In this document: positions 52,596 through 62,382 of the stretch, one piece after another
Layout: each line of letters starts with the position of its first letter
Position numbering within the stretch: the stretch's first letter is position 1
Origin: Gellertiella hungarica
Lineage (GTDB): Bacteria; Pseudomonadota; Alphaproteobacteria; Rhizobiales; Rhizobiaceae
Assembly: GCF_014197145.1 (NCBI RefSeq)
Contig: NZ_JACIEZ010000002.1
Coordinates: 620,001-684,000, forward strand
Length of the DNA stretch: 64,000 nucleotides
Reading direction: 5' to 3'
Notes under the pieces: generated by a model
Told to the model about the DNA's origin: nothing
Seen by the model: only the letters and a program-made list of their open reading frames with translations
The model's database searches: none
Translations under genes and position numbers: made by a program

Positions 52596-53960
52596 CTATT
52601 GCGTCACGAGCGGCATGCGGAGGTCCGTTCCGAAAAGCCTCGACACCTCGGGCGGCAGGCTGCCGTCCGCATCGGCCTCGAAGAAAAGCCCCGGGCTCGC
52701 GCAGGCCCGCATGGCACCGGCGGCCGTGGCCCGGATCGTTCCGATCCGAGTCAGGATGACCGGTTGCGCATTGAGGTTGCGAGGCTCCACCAGGATGGTG
52801 ACTATCCGGACGCCGCGCGCCTTCAGCCGCTCGCAGGGACGGGGCGAGAAGGGGTCGACGCAGCGTCCGTCGTTGATGAAGCCGGTGCAGGCGGCATCCG
52901 CTCGCCGTGCATTGAGCCCATCGGAAACCAGCACCACGACCTGTCGCCGGCTGCCGGGAAGCTGCCCGTTGCCGGAGGGCGGAACGATGCGCGCAAGCGC
53001 CGCGATGGCCTTTGTCAGTGGCGTTGCACCGAAACCGCTCCTGAAGCCCGGGTCCGGCACCATCATCAGTCCCGTGTCCGCCAGCCGGGCCCGCACCGTT
53101 TCGGTCCGCGCTTCGTTGCGCAGCGTCGCCTCGAGCGGCTGCAGCGCAGCGCGCCCGATATCGGACCCGAACGTGTAGAGCGAGAAGCGGTGCTGCTCCG
53201 GTTGCACGAGCGCCTTTTGTGCGAGGGCGACGATGCCGAGGGCTGCCTCCCTTGCCGCATCGATCTTCAGCCGGATGCCGCCTGCCCGGGCGAGAGCGAA
53301 AAGATCGATCCGCCCGTTGGCAGCGGGCATATGGCAGACGAAGGCGCAGTTCGGGCTGACCCCGGCAGGATTTCCGGCATTGGCTCCGGTCGCCTGTGCC
53401 CTCGCGAGCGCCACGAGCCGCTGGGCCTCGTCCGGCGTGACGGCAATGCCCATCGAGGGAGAGTTGTCCACCAGGATGTGGATGTCCTGAAAAAGCGCAT
53501 CGCCTGCCACCGCCCGTGCCACCCCGCCGATGCGGAGCGTATCCTTGCCGAGCGCCTTCAGAAAGGTGGTGGGAATGGCCGCGCGATAGGCAACCCGCAT
53601 CGAGAAACGGCCGCCATTCTCCTCGGCAAGCGGTTCGACCGCGATGGAAACCCGGTCGGTCATGCCGGAATTGCCCACCTCCTCGCCGAACACCCGCCTT
53701 GCCTGTTCCTGCAGGGTGCGGCGGCGATCCGGTTCCGGCAGGCCGTTCACCGATGCAAGGCTGGCAAGCGAGACGGCGTTGAGGGCGGTTGCCTCCGCCG
53801 CCGCCTCCAGCTGCGTCCTGACCGCCAGCGCATGGGCGAGGTCGATGGCAAGGCCCGCGCTTCCGGCAATGGCGGGAAAGAGCAACGCCATGATGACCGC
53901 CAATTGCCCCCTCCGGTCCCGGCGAAGCCTTCCCGCCGTCCGCATCCACCCGAAAAACAT
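52596..53960 (-). CDS. TadG-like protein with von Willebrand A domain (second of two)
   Basis: The 454-residue protein has the same layout as its neighbour: N-terminal RRGQLAVIMALLFPAIAGSAGLAIDLAHALAVRTQLEAAAEATALNAV, then vWA with MIDAS DNSPSMGIAV and VVLVSDGLNARRAD, and cysteines in NCAFVCHMP, ACTGFINDGRC and ACASPGLF. The two products are a tandem duplication. The start ATG 53960 has GGAGAG upstream. It is divergent from glyQ. Confidence 0.85.
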   Translation of the reverse strand: MFFGWMRTAGRLRRDRRGQLAVIMALLFPAIAGSAGLAIDLAHALAVRTQLEAAAEATALNAVSLASLASVNGLPEPDRRRTLQEQARRVFGEEVGNSGMTDRVSIAVEPLAEENGGRFSMRVAYRAAIPTTFLKALGKDTLRIGGVARAVAGDALFQDIHILVDNSPSMGIAVTPDEAQRLVALARAQATGANAGNPAGVSPNCAFVCHMPAANGRIDLFALARAGGIRLKIDAAREAALGIVALAQKALVQPEQHRFSLYTFGSDIGRAALQPLEATLRNEARTETVRARLADTGLMMVPDPGFRSGFGATPLTKAIAALARIVPPSGNGQLPGSRRQVVVLVSDGLNARRADAACTGFINDGRCVDPFSPRPCERLKARGVRIVTILVEPRNLNAQPVILTRIGTIRATAAGAMRACASPGLFFEADADGSLPPEVSRLFGTDLRMPLVTQ

Positions 53961-54013
53961 GTCTTCTCTCCGCTTCCCGTGCCGCCGATCCGGCACGGAG
54001 GGCATTAAAGGAA

Positions 54014-54029
54014 GAACATTCTAATGTTC
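54014..54029. promoter_or_regulatory. Palindrome GAACATT-CT-AATGTTC between tadG-like and glyQ
   Basis: A perfect 7-2-7 palindrome lies 54 bases upstream of the second tadG-like gene and 142 bases upstream of glyQ. It could be an operator for either. No regulator gene is nearby. Confidence 0.35.
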
Positions 54030-54170
54030 CGAAAAGATGGAGCCTCAATTGCAGACGATTGTTTTCCATCATCATCGGCCGGCGAAAAGCAGGGCCGTGG
54101 CAAAGAGCTTGACGCCCGGGGTTCAGCGTGGCACCTCTCCGGCCCGATCCAAGTTCACGCGGAAAAGACG

Positions 54171-55130
54171 ATGGCCGACCTTCCCGATCACATGAACCCG
54201 AAGCGCTCCTTTCAGGCGCTGATCCTCACGCTCCACAATTACTGGGCGGACAAGGGTTGTGCCGTCCTGCAGCCCTACGACATGGAAGTGGGGGCGGGCA
54301 CGTTCCATCCGGCGACCACGCTGCGTGCGCTCGGCCCCAGGCCCTGGCGCGCTGCCTATGTCCAGCCGTCGCGCCGCCCTTCCGACGGTCGCTATGGCGA
54401 GAACCCCAACCGCCTGCAGCATTACTACCAGTACCAGGTCATCCTGAAGCCGAACCCCTCCAACCTGCAGGAGCTCTATCTCGGCTCGTTGAAGGCGATC
54501 GGTCTCGACCCGCTGCTGCACGACATCCGCTTTGTCGAGGATGACTGGGAAAGCCCCACGCTGGGTGCCTGGGGTCTGGGCTGGGAGTGCTGGTGCGACG
54601 GCATGGAGGTTTCGCAGTTCACCTATTTCCAGCAGGTCTGCGGCATCGAGTGCTCGCCGGTTTCCGGGGAGCTCACCTACGGTCTCGAGCGTCTGGCCAT
54701 GTATGTGCAGGGCGTGGACAATGTCTACGATCTGAACTTCAACGGCCGCGAGGGCGCCGAGAAGATCAGCTATGGCGACGTCTTCCTGCAGGCCGAGCAG
54801 GAATATTCCCGCCACAACTTCGAATATGCCGATACCGAGATGCTGCACCGGCACTTCATCGATGCCGAAAAGGAATGCCAGGCCCTGCTCGCCGCCGGCG
54901 CACCCGGCGACGGGGGCAACGAGCGCCTGAACAAATGCGTGCTCCCGGCCTATGACCAGTGCATCAAGGCCTCCCACGTCTTCAACCTTCTGGACGCCCG
55001 CGGCGTGATTTCCGTGACGGAGCGGCAGGCCTACATCCTTCGCGTCCGGACGCTCGCCAAGGCCTGCGGCGAGGCCTTCCTGCTGACGGACGCCGGCGGC
55101 GCCAACTGGTCCCGCGACGCGGCAGCCTGA
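54171..55130 (+). CDS. glyQ: Glycyl-tRNA synthetase alpha subunit
   Basis: The 319-residue catalytic subunit activates glycine. It has the class II core: [86 protein letters not shown]-like [14 protein letters not shown] and [15 protein letters not shown]. The start ATG 54171 ([15 protein letters not shown]) has GGAAAAG ahead; the frame opens to 54024 without similarity. Its partner glyS lies about 4.4 kb downstream with unrelated genes between. Confidence 0.97.
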   Translation: MADLPDHMNPKRSFQALILTLHNYWADKGCAVLQPYDMEVGAGTFHPATTLRALGPRPWRAAYVQPSRRPSDGRYGENPNRLQHYYQYQVILKPNPSNLQELYLGSLKAIGLDPLLHDIRFVEDDWESPTLGAWGLGWECWCDGMEVSQFTYFQQVCGIECSPVSGELTYGLERLAMYVQGVDNVYDLNFNGREGAEKISYGDVFLQAEQEYSRHNFEYADTEMLHRHFIDAEKECQALLAAGAPGDGGNERLNKCVLPAYDQCIKASHVFNLLDARGVISVTERQAYILRVRTLAKACGEAFLLTDAGGANWSRDAAA

Positions 55131-55497
55131 GAAGGCGGCATCGGACGCGACGACCGGCCCTGTGTTTCAGGGGGAGTTTGCCGATGCGGACCCCCCTCTG
55201 TCTGAATGAGGGGTAGTTTGCCGTGCCGCACCCCCCTCTGTCCCTGCCGGGACATCTCCCACTCAAGGGGGGAGATCGACATTGCGGTTTTTGGTTTCCT
55301 CAAACAACCAGCGTCTCACTTGCAGAAACGTCTGCTGGGGACTGCCCACATAAACCCCATCCCGATCTCCCCCCTTGAGGGGGAGATGCCCGGCAGGGCA
55401 GAGGGGGGTGCGCATCGGCAAACTCCACGCCTTGCAAGGCAGAGAGGTGCACCTCGGCAAAACCCAACCCCGATCCGCCCGTCGAATGCCACCCTCC
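55131..55497. other. Intergenic region with palindromic repeat
   Basis: The 367 bases between glyQ and the GST gene hold the repeat element at 55175-55424 (see next entry). The rest is plain GC-rich sequence. The frames here are artefacts of the palindromes. Confidence 0.6.
55175..55424. repeat. RIME/RPE-like palindromic intergenic element
   Basis: Two arms of about 62-64 bases (55215-55278 and 55363-55424) are near-perfect inverted copies, both running from AGTTTGCC through ACCCCCCTCTG and the inner palindrome ATCTCCC...GGGAGAT. A partial third copy (55175-55203) is direct to the left arm. The 84-base centre is unique. It resembles rhizobial intergenic mosaic elements (RIME) or a palindromic MITE. 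No transposase and no clear target duplication are seen. Confidence 0.7.
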
Positions 55498-56124
55498 TTA
55501 CGCCGGGGCGGCGAAGGGCTGGGAGATCTCCTGCATGACGGGGAGGTCCTCCATGCGCGCGGCAAAGGCGAGGAGGCCGGGATGGTGGGCGGGGTCGAGC
55601 ATGCCGGGCAGCACGTCGCCGGCAAAGCGCACCGCAACGGCGACTGCAATATCCGCATGGCCGGGGGCCTCGCCGAACCAGAAGGGGCTGGAGCGTTCCC
55701 GGCACTGGCGGTCGAGTTCCGCTGCCACGGAGCGGATCTGCATGCTGCACCGCTCGGACCAGGTTTCGGAGACCACCTCGTGCAGGCGCCTTTCGTAAAA
55801 GAGGCTGACGGATTTCTCCGCAAGGCCCATGCCGAGCGACGCGACCTTCAGCGCACGGCGCCGATGCGGCTCCTCCGCCGGAAACAGGCGGCGCTCCGGG
55901 GGCACCAGGCTGTCGAGGTAATCGAGCATCATGTGGCTTTCGATGATGACGTCGCCATCGGCGAGCACCAGAACCGGCACCTTTGTGACCGGATTATAGG
56001 CCCTGACGAGATCGGCATCCCCGAAGACCGACCACGGCCGGTGCTCGAAGGGGAGGTCGTAGAGCCGCAGCGCCACGCCCACGCGCCGCACGAAGGGTGA
56101 ATCATACTGCCCGATCAGGATCAT
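55498..56124 (-). CDS. Glutathione S-transferase family protein
   Basis: The 208-residue protein has an N-terminal thioredoxin-like domain (MILIGQYDSPFVRRVGVALRLYDLPFEHRPWSVFGDADLVRAYNPVTKVPVLVLADGDVIIESHMMLDYLD) with the cis-Pro and the ES glutathione-site pair, and a helical C-terminal domain. It probably conjugates or reduces small electrophiles. I chose ATG 56124 with GGGAGG eight bases upstream; ATG 56130 is too close to that SD. It is on the strand opposite to glyQ and lemA. Confidence 0.9.
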   Translation of the reverse strand: MILIGQYDSPFVRRVGVALRLYDLPFEHRPWSVFGDADLVRAYNPVTKVPVLVLADGDVIIESHMMLDYLDSLVPPERRLFPAEEPHRRRALKVASLGMGLAEKSVSLFYERRLHEVVSETWSERCSMQIRSVAAELDRQCRERSSPFWFGEAPGHADIAVAVAVRFAGDVLPGMLDPAHHPGLLAFAARMEDLPVMQEISQPFAAPA

Positions 56125-56329
56125 CGTCATGGCCTCCCTGTCCCCGTGATCGCCATGATACAGAGGCCAGCCGGAGGTTGAAAAGCCATGCTCCGGCCGA
56201 AAGGCCGGTCCCGTCCCCGAATTATTCTGACAGTCCTGTTTGCCGCGCTTCAGCCGGATTTGCCCATGATGACAACATTTGTTTTAAACGATAGTCTCTG
56301 CGCGAATTCCGGCCCGGAGGTTCCTGCGC

Positions 56330-56878
56330 ATGTATCTGTTGATCGTCATCGCCATCGTCGCGGTCATCGCCGTGATGCTCTACAACAGCCTGGTGAAATC
56401 CCGCCAGATGGCGGAGGAGGCCTGGTCCGGCATCGACGTGCAGTTGAAACGCCGCAGCGATCTCATTCCCAACCTGATCGAGACCGTGAAGGGCTATGCC
56501 GCGCATGAGAAATCCACGCTCGACGAGGTGATCGCCAGGCGCAACCAGGCCCAGGCGGTGCCGCCCGGAGACGTGGCGGCGCGCGGCCAGGCGGAGGGCC
56601 TGCTTTCCCAGGCGCTCGGCCGGGTGATTGCCCTTGCCGAAGCCTATCCAGACCTCAAGGCCAACGACAACTTCGCCCAGTTGCAGACCTCGCTGGAAAC
56701 CATCGAGGCGGATCTGCAGATGGCCCGGCGCTATTACAATGGTGCCGCGCGCGACCTCAACACCAAGGTGGAGAGCTTCCCGTCCAACCTGCTCGCCCGC
56801 CAGTTCGGGTTCGAAAAGCGGGCCTATTTCGAAATCACCAACGAGGCGGACCGGGCCGTGCCGCAGGTGAAGTTCTGA
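56330..56878 (+). CDS. LemA family protein
   Basis: The 182-residue protein has one N-terminal membrane helix ([22 protein letters not shown]) and the LemA core [44 protein letters not shown], then [48 protein letters not shown]. LemA proteins are membrane-bound helical bundles of unknown role. The ATG follows GGAGG at nine bases. It precedes the DUF2207 gene by eight bases; the pair is commonly found together. Confidence 0.95.
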   Translation: MYLLIVIAIVAVIAVMLYNSLVKSRQMAEEAWSGIDVQLKRRSDLIPNLIETVKGYAAHEKSTLDEVIARRNQAQAVPPGDVAARGQAEGLLSQALGRVIALAEAYPDLKANDNFAQLQTSLETIEADLQMARRYYNGAARDLNTKVESFPSNLLARQFGFEKRAYFEITNEADRAVPQVKF

Positions 56879-56886
56879 AGGTGGCG

Positions 56887-58818
56887 ATGACCGCGAGACC
56901 GATGCGACTCCTGCTTGCCGCCGGCCTGCTGGCCGTTTCCACCATGGTGGCGCGTGCCGAGGAGGTGATCACCCGCTTCCACGCCGACATCAAGGTTGCG
57001 GCATCGGGCGAGATGGACGTCACCGAAACCATTGCCGTCGTCTCCGAGGGCATCGACATCCGCCACGGCATCTTCCGGGATTTTCCGCTGACCTTCCGGG
57101 ATCGCGACGGCCGCATCGCCCATGTGGATTTCACGCTGGAGGAGGTGAAGCGGGACGGCGAGGCGGAGCCCTACCATACCGAGGACATCCCCGGCGGTAT
57201 CCGCATCTATGCCGGATCGGCGGAGACGGAGGTGGCGCGGGGCGCCCATGTCTACGAGATCCGCTACCGCACCGACCGGCAGATCCGCTATTTCGACGAT
57301 CACGACGAGCTCTACTGGAACGTCACCGGAAACGGCTGGCTGTTTCCCATCCGCGCCGCAACGGCGCATGTGGAAATGCCGGACGCCATTCCGGCTGGCG
57401 GGGTGGCCTTCTATACCGGCCCGGAAGGCTCCACGGCGCAGGACGCGCGCATCCTGAAGCTCGACGGCGCGACCGTCGATATCGCCACGACGGGTCCTCT
57501 CGGCGCCCGGGAGGGGCTGAGCATCGTCATCGCCCAGAAGAAGGGCGCCATTGCCGCGCCCACCTCCGCCCGGACCGGCTACTGGTTCCTTCGTGACAAT
57601 CTGGGTGCGATCATCGGCTGGACAGGCTTTGCCGCGCTCTTTGCCTATTACTTCTCCAGCTGGGCCCGGGTGGGGCGCGATCCGCCGGCCGGCGTCATGG
57701 TCCCCCGCTGGGACCCGCCGGGCGGTCTTTCGCCCGCCCTCATCAACTACGTGGACAACAAGGGCTTTTCCGGACAGGGCTGGACCGCCTTCTCCGCCAC
57801 CGCGCTGCAGCTTGCCGTCAAGGGCTATGTGACGCTCGAGGATCTGGACAAGGCCGTCACCTTCCGCCGGACCGACAAGCCTCTTGCCGGAACGCTGCCC
57901 AAGGGCGAGGACGTGCTGCTTGCCGCCATCGAGAAGGCCGGCGGCACCTATACCGTCAACAAGGCGAACGGCACCTCCGTCCAGTCTCTCGGCAACCGCT
58001 TCCGCTCCGCCATCGAGGGGGAACACCGCAACAAGTATTACATCCACAACAGCGGCTATGTGACGGGCGGCGTCATCGCCAGCATCCTCATCCTGATCGG
58101 CTCCTTCTGGTTCGCCCATGTGAGCGAGGACGTGGTGGGACTGGGGTTTGCCATGGTCTTTGCCGCGACGGTGGGCGGCGGCATGATCTCCGCCTTCGGC
58201 CGGGCGCTGACCGGCGGGCACTCGCTGTTCCGCAAGCTGCTTGCGGTGGTCGCCATGGGCTTCGTCGCCTTCGTCGGGTTGATCATCCTCTCCGTCATTA
58301 TTCTCGCCGGCATGGAGACGGTCGATGGCGTCGGCGGCATGGCGCTGATCTCCGCGGCCGGCGCCATCGTGCTCCTCAATATCCTGTTCTTCTTCCTGAT
58401 GGGCGCGCCCACGCCGCTGGGGCGGCAGCTGATGGACGGCATCGAGGGCTTCCGCACCTACATGACGCTTGCCGAGAAGGACCGCATGAACCTGATGGGC
58501 GCTCCCACCATGTCGCCCAGCCATTACGAGACGCTTCTGCCCTATGCGGTGGCGCTGGGCGTGGAAAAGCCGTGGAGCCAGAATTTCGAGCGCTGGCTGG
58601 TGACGGCCGCCGCCGCCGGTGCGGCAAGCGCTGCCTATCAGCCCGCCTGGTACAGCGGGCACGGCTTCTCCAGCGGACGCCTGACGGATTTCTCCTCCTC
58701 TATGGCCAGCACCATCGCCTCCACCCTCCCGCAACCGAAATCCTCGAGCTCCTCCGGCTTTTCCAGCGGCGGCTTCTCCGGCGGCGGCGGCGGCGGCGGT
58801 GGCGGCGGGGGGTGGTAG
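56887..58818 (+). CDS. DUF2207 membrane protein
   Basis: The 643-residue protein has a signal peptide ([26 protein letters not shown]), an extracytoplasmic beta-rich domain ([25 protein letters not shown]...[12 protein letters not shown]), several membrane helices, a cytosolic-like segment, and a Ser/Gly-rich tail with a run of 11 Gly and a final Trp. This is the usual DUF2207 layout. It likely acts with LemA. The start ATG 56887 is chosen over GTG 56881 for its SD (AGG in the lemA stop region). Confidence 0.92.
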   Translation: MTARPMRLLLAAGLLAVSTMVARAEEVITRFHADIKVAASGEMDVTETIAVVSEGIDIRHGIFRDFPLTFRDRDGRIAHVDFTLEEVKRDGEAEPYHTEDIPGGIRIYAGSAETEVARGAHVYEIRYRTDRQIRYFDDHDELYWNVTGNGWLFPIRAATAHVEMPDAIPAGGVAFYTGPEGSTAQDARILKLDGATVDIATTGPLGAREGLSIVIAQKKGAIAAPTSARTGYWFLRDNLGAIIGWTGFAALFAYYFSSWARVGRDPPAGVMVPRWDPPGGLSPALINYVDNKGFSGQGWTAFSATALQLAVKGYVTLEDLDKAVTFRRTDKPLAGTLPKGEDVLLAAIEKAGGTYTVNKANGTSVQSLGNRFRSAIEGEHRNKYYIHNSGYVTGGVIASILILIGSFWFAHVSEDVVGLGFAMVFAATVGGGMISAFGRALTGGHSLFRKLLAVVAMGFVAFVGLIILSVIILAGMETVDGVGGMALISAAGAIVLLNILFFFLMGAPTPLGRQLMDGIEGFRTYMTLAEKDRMNLMGAPTMSPSHYETLLPYAVALGVEKPWSQNFERWLVTAAAAGAASAAYQPAWYSGHGFSSGRLTDFSSSMASTIASTLPQPKSSSSSGFSSGGFSGGGGGGGGGGGW

Positions 58819-58822
58819 CCCT

Positions 58823-58854
58823 TTGACAGTCCGGGTGTATCATGCCATGATACA
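58823..58854 (+). promoter_or_regulatory. higBA promoter with overlapping operator palindrome
   Basis: TTGACA (58823-58828), 17 bases, CATGAT (58846-58851) forms a promoter. The perfect palindrome TGTATCATG-C-CATGATACA (58836-58854) overlaps the -10 box. This is the usual autoregulation site for a HigB-HigA complex. Confidence 0.65.
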
Positions 58855-58868
58855 TTCATGGGGGTGTC

Positions 58869-59153
58869 ATGGCGATCCGGTCATTCAGAGGAAGCCGAAC
58901 CGCGGCCATTGCCGAGGGTAGGGCAGGCAAGGGCGTTTCTGCCGACATCGCCCGATCCGCGTTGCGCAAACTGGTCATGCTGGATAGCGCGACTGCGCTG
59001 GAGGACCTGCGAGCGCCACCCGGCAACCGTCTCGAGGCGCTGAAGGGACCTCTTTCCGGTTATCATTCGATCCGGATCAACGATCAGTGGCGCATCATTT
59101 TCCGCTGGATGGACGGTGGGGCGGAAGACGTTGAAATCGTGGATTATCATTAG
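58869..59153 (+). CDS. higB: HigB/RelE-family toxin
   Basis: The 94-residue protein has the RelE/HigB fold: [68 protein letters not shown] and a C-terminal VEIVDYH. HigB toxins are ribosome-dependent mRNA endoribonucleases. The ATG has a GGGGG SD. The antitoxin gene follows after 11 bases, and the toxin comes first, as in other higBA loci. Operator palindrome overlaps the promoter. Confidence 0.93.
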   Translation: MAIRSFRGSRTAAIAEGRAGKGVSADIARSALRKLVMLDSATALEDLRAPPGNRLEALKGPLSGYHSIRINDQWRIIFRWMDGGAEDVEIVDYH

Positions 59154-59164
59154 GAGGTGCCATC

Positions 59165-59464
59165 ATGTCCGGTCTCAAGCTGGCTCCCGTTCATCCGGGC
59201 GAAATTCTCAAGGAGGAGTTTCTCTCGCCGCTGGGAATGAGTGCGGGTCAGCTGGCCCGTAACCTCAAGGTGCCTCGGACGCGCATCGAGCGGCTCGTCA
59301 CGCTGTCCACACCTGTTACCGTCGATACGGCGCTGCGCCTTGCGCGTTATTTTGGCACCACCGCCGAGTTCTGGATGAATCTGCAGGTCCGGCATGATCT
59401 TGCGGTGCAGGCCGAGGCCCTGGAAGGCGAGCTCTCGGCGATCACGGCCCGCAACGCAGCCTGA
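59165..59464 (+). CDS. higA: HigA-family antitoxin
   Basis: The 99-residue protein is an XRE-type helix-turn-helix antitoxin (PVHPGEILKEEFLSPLGMSAGQLARNLKVPRTRIERLVTLSTPVTVDTALRLARYFGTTAEFWMNLQVRHDL). It would bind HigB and repress the shared promoter at the 19-bp palindrome. The ATG has GGAGG at seven bases. The pair lies between DUF2207 and glyS. Confidence 0.94.
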   Translation: MSGLKLAPVHPGEILKEEFLSPLGMSAGQLARNLKVPRTRIERLVTLSTPVTVDTALRLARYFGTTAEFWMNLQVRHDLAVQAEALEGELSAITARNAA

Positions 59465-59561
59465 AGCGGACGCCATTTCCCCGCATTCCCTTCGTGACAT
59501 TTGAGCGCTCGCTTGCTAGAGCCCGTCGACACCTTTTTGATAACCGGACCCGTTATTTCCC

Positions 59562-61865
59562 ATGCCCGATCTTCTCATCGAACTCCGCTCCGAGGAAATT
59601 CCTGCCCGCATGCAGCGCAAGGCTGCCGGCGACCTGAAGAAGCTGGTCACCGATGCACTGGTCGAGTCGGGTCTGACCTATGAAGGTGCGCGCGAATACT
59701 GGACGCCGCGCCGTCTGGCGCTCGACATCCGCGGGCTGACGGCCCGCTCTGCCGATGTGCGCGAGGAGAAGAAGGGTCCGCGCACGGACGCCAACGAAAA
59801 GGCGATCGAAGGCTTCCTGCGCGCCGCGGGCCTTTCCTCGATTTCGGAAGCGGAAGTGCAAAGCGATCCGAAGAAGGGCGATTTCTATGTGGCGGTGATC
59901 AACCGGCCCGGCCGTCCCGCCGAGGAGATCATCGCCTCGGTGATGCCCGATATCATCCGCAATTTCCCCTGGCCGAAATCCATGCGGTCCGGCGCGGCAT
60001 CCGCCCGTCCGGGCGCCCTGCGCTGGGTGCGTCCGCTCCAGTCCATCGTCTGCCTCTTCGGACCGGAGCACGACGAAACCGTGGTCATCCCCTTCGAGGT
60101 CGATGGCATCGTCGCAGGCAACGTCACCTACGGCCACCGCTTCCACGCCCCTGAAGCCATCACCGTCAAGCGCTTCGGCGATTACGTGGCGAGCCTCGAG
60201 AAGGCGAAGGTCATCCTGGATGCGGAGCGCCGCAAGCAGGTGATTGCCCATGATGCGGCGAACCTTGCCTTTGCAAACGGGCTCGAACTCGTCGAGGACG
60301 AGGGCCTGCTCGAGGAAGTCTCGGGCCTGGTCGAGTGGCCGCAGGTGCTTCTCGGCACCTTCGAGGAGGATTATCTGGCGATCCCGGCAGAAATCATCCG
60401 GCTGACAATCAAGACCAACCAGAAGTGCTTCGTCACCCGCAAGGCGGGCGCGACCGATGGCAGCCTGTCGAACCATTTCGTGCTGGTCTCGAACATCGAG
60501 GCCATCGATGGCGGCAAGGAAATCATGCATGGCAACGGCAAGGTGGTGCGCGCGCGCCTCTCGGATGCCAAGCATTTCTGGAACCGCGACCAGGGCGATC
60601 TGCCCGATCTCGACACGCTGAAGGCCGCGGCCGCGAAGTTCGGCCTCGATCTGAAGAAGCCGCTCGACCAGCGCATGGCCAAGCTCGATGCGCTGAACGT
60701 CACCTTCCATGCCAAGCTCGGCACGCAGGGCGAGCGCGTCCAGCGCATTCGACAGATCGCGGCAAGGCTTGCGCCGGTTCTCGGTGCCGATGCGGCGCTT
60801 GTCGACCGGGCCGTGGTGCTTGCCAAGGCGGATCTGCGCACGGAAGCCGTCGGCGAGTTTCCCGAGCTCCAGGGCGTGATGGGTCGCAAATATGCGCTTC
60901 TCCAGGGCGAGAATGCAGATGTGGCGGCCGCCATCGAGGATCACTGGAAGCCGCAGGGCCCGGCGGACCGTCTGCCGGAAGGCAAGGTGGGACTGACCGT
61001 CGCGCTCGCCGACAAGTTCGATACGCTGACCGGCTTCTGGGCGATCGACGAGAAGCCGACCGGATCGAAGGACCCCTATGCGCTGCGCCGTGCGGCACTC
61101 GGCGTGGTGCGGATGATCCTAGAAAAAGGCATCCGCCTCAATCTGTTCGAATTGCTCAGTACTTCCTGGAGTAGTTCAGTTGCTCATCGTGACCCCCTAA
61201 GTGTTTCGATCGGCGAGCTACGGCAAGCGGGAATTTCGATAGACGGTTCCGACGATACTCTGCCGCAACGCGCGTCCCGGCTGGTTAAAAACCAAGATCG
61301 GCAACAGGTTATGGATAAACTAGACCACTATTTGACAACCGTCGTACCCGACCTCATCTCCTTCTTCCATGAGCGCCTGAAGGTCTATCTGCGCGAGCAG
61401 GGCGCCCGTCACGACCTGATCGATGCGGTGCTGACGCCCGATGCCGACGACCTCCTCATGGTTGCGCGGCGCGTGGAGGCGCTCACCGCCTTCATCACGT
61501 CCGAAGACGGCCGGAACCTGCTTGCCGGCACCAAGCGCGCGACCCAGCTGCTGGCCGCAGAGGAAAAGAAGGGCACCGTGATTGCCGACGGCATCTCGGA
61601 AGAGCTTTTCCGCCTCGATGCAGAGCGCGATCTCTTCACCGCCATCCGCGCCGCCTCGGCCGCTGCCGCCGATGCCGTGGCCGGCGAGGATTTCCGCTCC
61701 GCCATGACCGCGCTTTCGACGCTGCGCGCCCCTGTCGACCGCTTCTTCACCGATGTGCTCGTCAATGACGAGGATGCGGCGATCCGCGCCAACCGTCTGG
61801 CGCTCCTCTCGCTCATCCGCTCCGCAACCGGCACCGTCGCGGATTTCTCGAAGATTGCGGGGTAA
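59562..61865 (+). CDS. glyS: Glycyl-tRNA synthetase beta subunit with in-frame insertion
   Basis: The 767-residue subunit binds tRNA(Gly) and completes the alpha2-beta2 enzyme. It begins [27 protein letters not shown], contains FVLVSNIEA and the HD-like [37 protein letters not shown], and ends with the anticodon-binding region. About 55-60 extra residues (roughly 530-588, bases 61150-61343) interrupt this family between LRLNLF and [20 protein letters not shown]. Bases 61141-61340 have about 50% GC and unusual codons (CTA, TTG, AAA). The frame is intact. Confidence 0.95.
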   Translation: MPDLLIELRSEEIPARMQRKAAGDLKKLVTDALVESGLTYEGAREYWTPRRLALDIRGLTARSADVREEKKGPRTDANEKAIEGFLRAAGLSSISEAEVQSDPKKGDFYVAVINRPGRPAEEIIASVMPDIIRNFPWPKSMRSGAASARPGALRWVRPLQSIVCLFGPEHDETVVIPFEVDGIVAGNVTYGHRFHAPEAITVKRFGDYVASLEKAKVILDAERRKQVIAHDAANLAFANGLELVEDEGLLEEVSGLVEWPQVLLGTFEEDYLAIPAEIIRLTIKTNQKCFVTRKAGATDGSLSNHFVLVSNIEAIDGGKEIMHGNGKVVRARLSDAKHFWNRDQGDLPDLDTLKAAAAKFGLDLKKPLDQRMAKLDALNVTFHAKLGTQGERVQRIRQIAARLAPVLGADAALVDRAVVLAKADLRTEAVGEFPELQGVMGRKYALLQGENADVAAAIEDHWKPQGPADRLPEGKVGLTVALADKFDTLTGFWAIDEKPTGSKDPYALRRAALGVVRMILEKGIRLNLFELLSTSWSSSVAHRDPLSVSIGELRQAGISIDGSDDTLPQRASRLVKNQDRQQVMDKLDHYLTTVVPDLISFFHERLKVYLREQGARHDLIDAVLTPDADDLLMVARRVEALTAFITSEDGRNLLAGTKRATQLLAAEEKKGTVIADGISEELFRLDAERDLFTAIRAASAAAADAVAGEDFRSAMTALSTLRAPVDRFFTDVLVNDEDAAIRANRLALLSLIRSATGTVADFSKIAG

Positions 61866-61884
61866 CCATCAGGAGGCGACACAT

Positions 61885-62376
61885 TTGTCCGGAAGGATCC
61901 TGGTCAGCGCCTGTCTTCTTGGCATGCCGGTCCGCTATGACGGGCAGGGCAAGCCTTTTGCCCACGCGCTGATGGAGCGGTGGCGGGAGGAGGGGCGGCT
62001 GGTGGCGCTGTGTCCGGAAATGTCTGCCGGCATGCCGGTGCCGCGCCTGCCGGCCGAAATCGAAGGCGGGGCGAGCGGCGACGACGTGCTGGACGGGCGG
62101 GCCCGTGTGGTGGACGCCAAGGGCGGCGATGTGACCGATGCGTTCCTCGAGGCAGCGCGCAACGCGCAGCAGACCGCCACGGCCGAGGGCTGCCGCGCCG
62201 CGCTGCTGATCGACGGCAGTCCGTCCTGCGGGTCGATCACGATTTACGATGGTTCCTTTTCCGGCCGACGGATGGCGGGCGCCGGGGTGACGGCGGCTCT
62301 GCTCCGGCGAAACGGCATCGCCGTCTTCGCGCCGGATGGGGTCGCGGCGCTGTCGGCCTTTCTGGAGCCCCCCTGA
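61885..62376 (+). CDS. DUF523 protein
   Basis: The 163-residue protein has the DUF523 features RILVSACLLGMPVRYDG, LVALCPEMSAGMPVPR and LIDGSPSCGSITIYDG, with three conserved Cys that may bind a metal cluster. It starts at TTG 61885 with AGGAGG eight bases upstream, 19 bases after the glyS stop, so it is co-transcribed with glyS. The frame from 61753 lies within glyS. Confidence 0.9.
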   Translation: MSGRILVSACLLGMPVRYDGQGKPFAHALMERWREEGRLVALCPEMSAGMPVPRLPAEIEGGASGDDVLDGRARVVDAKGGDVTDAFLEAARNAQQTATAEGCRAALLIDGSPSCGSITIYDGSFSGRRMAGAGVTAALLRRNGIAVFAPDGVAALSAFLEPP

Positions 62377-62382
62377 GGCCGA

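Noticed and set aside
55131-59561. A mobile genomic island between glyQ and glyS
   Set aside because: No integrase, transposase, tRNA target or flanking direct repeats are visible, and GC content is normal.
61141-61350. A frameshift or pseudogene in glyS
   Set aside because: The frame stays open, and the family sequence resumes in frame after the insert.
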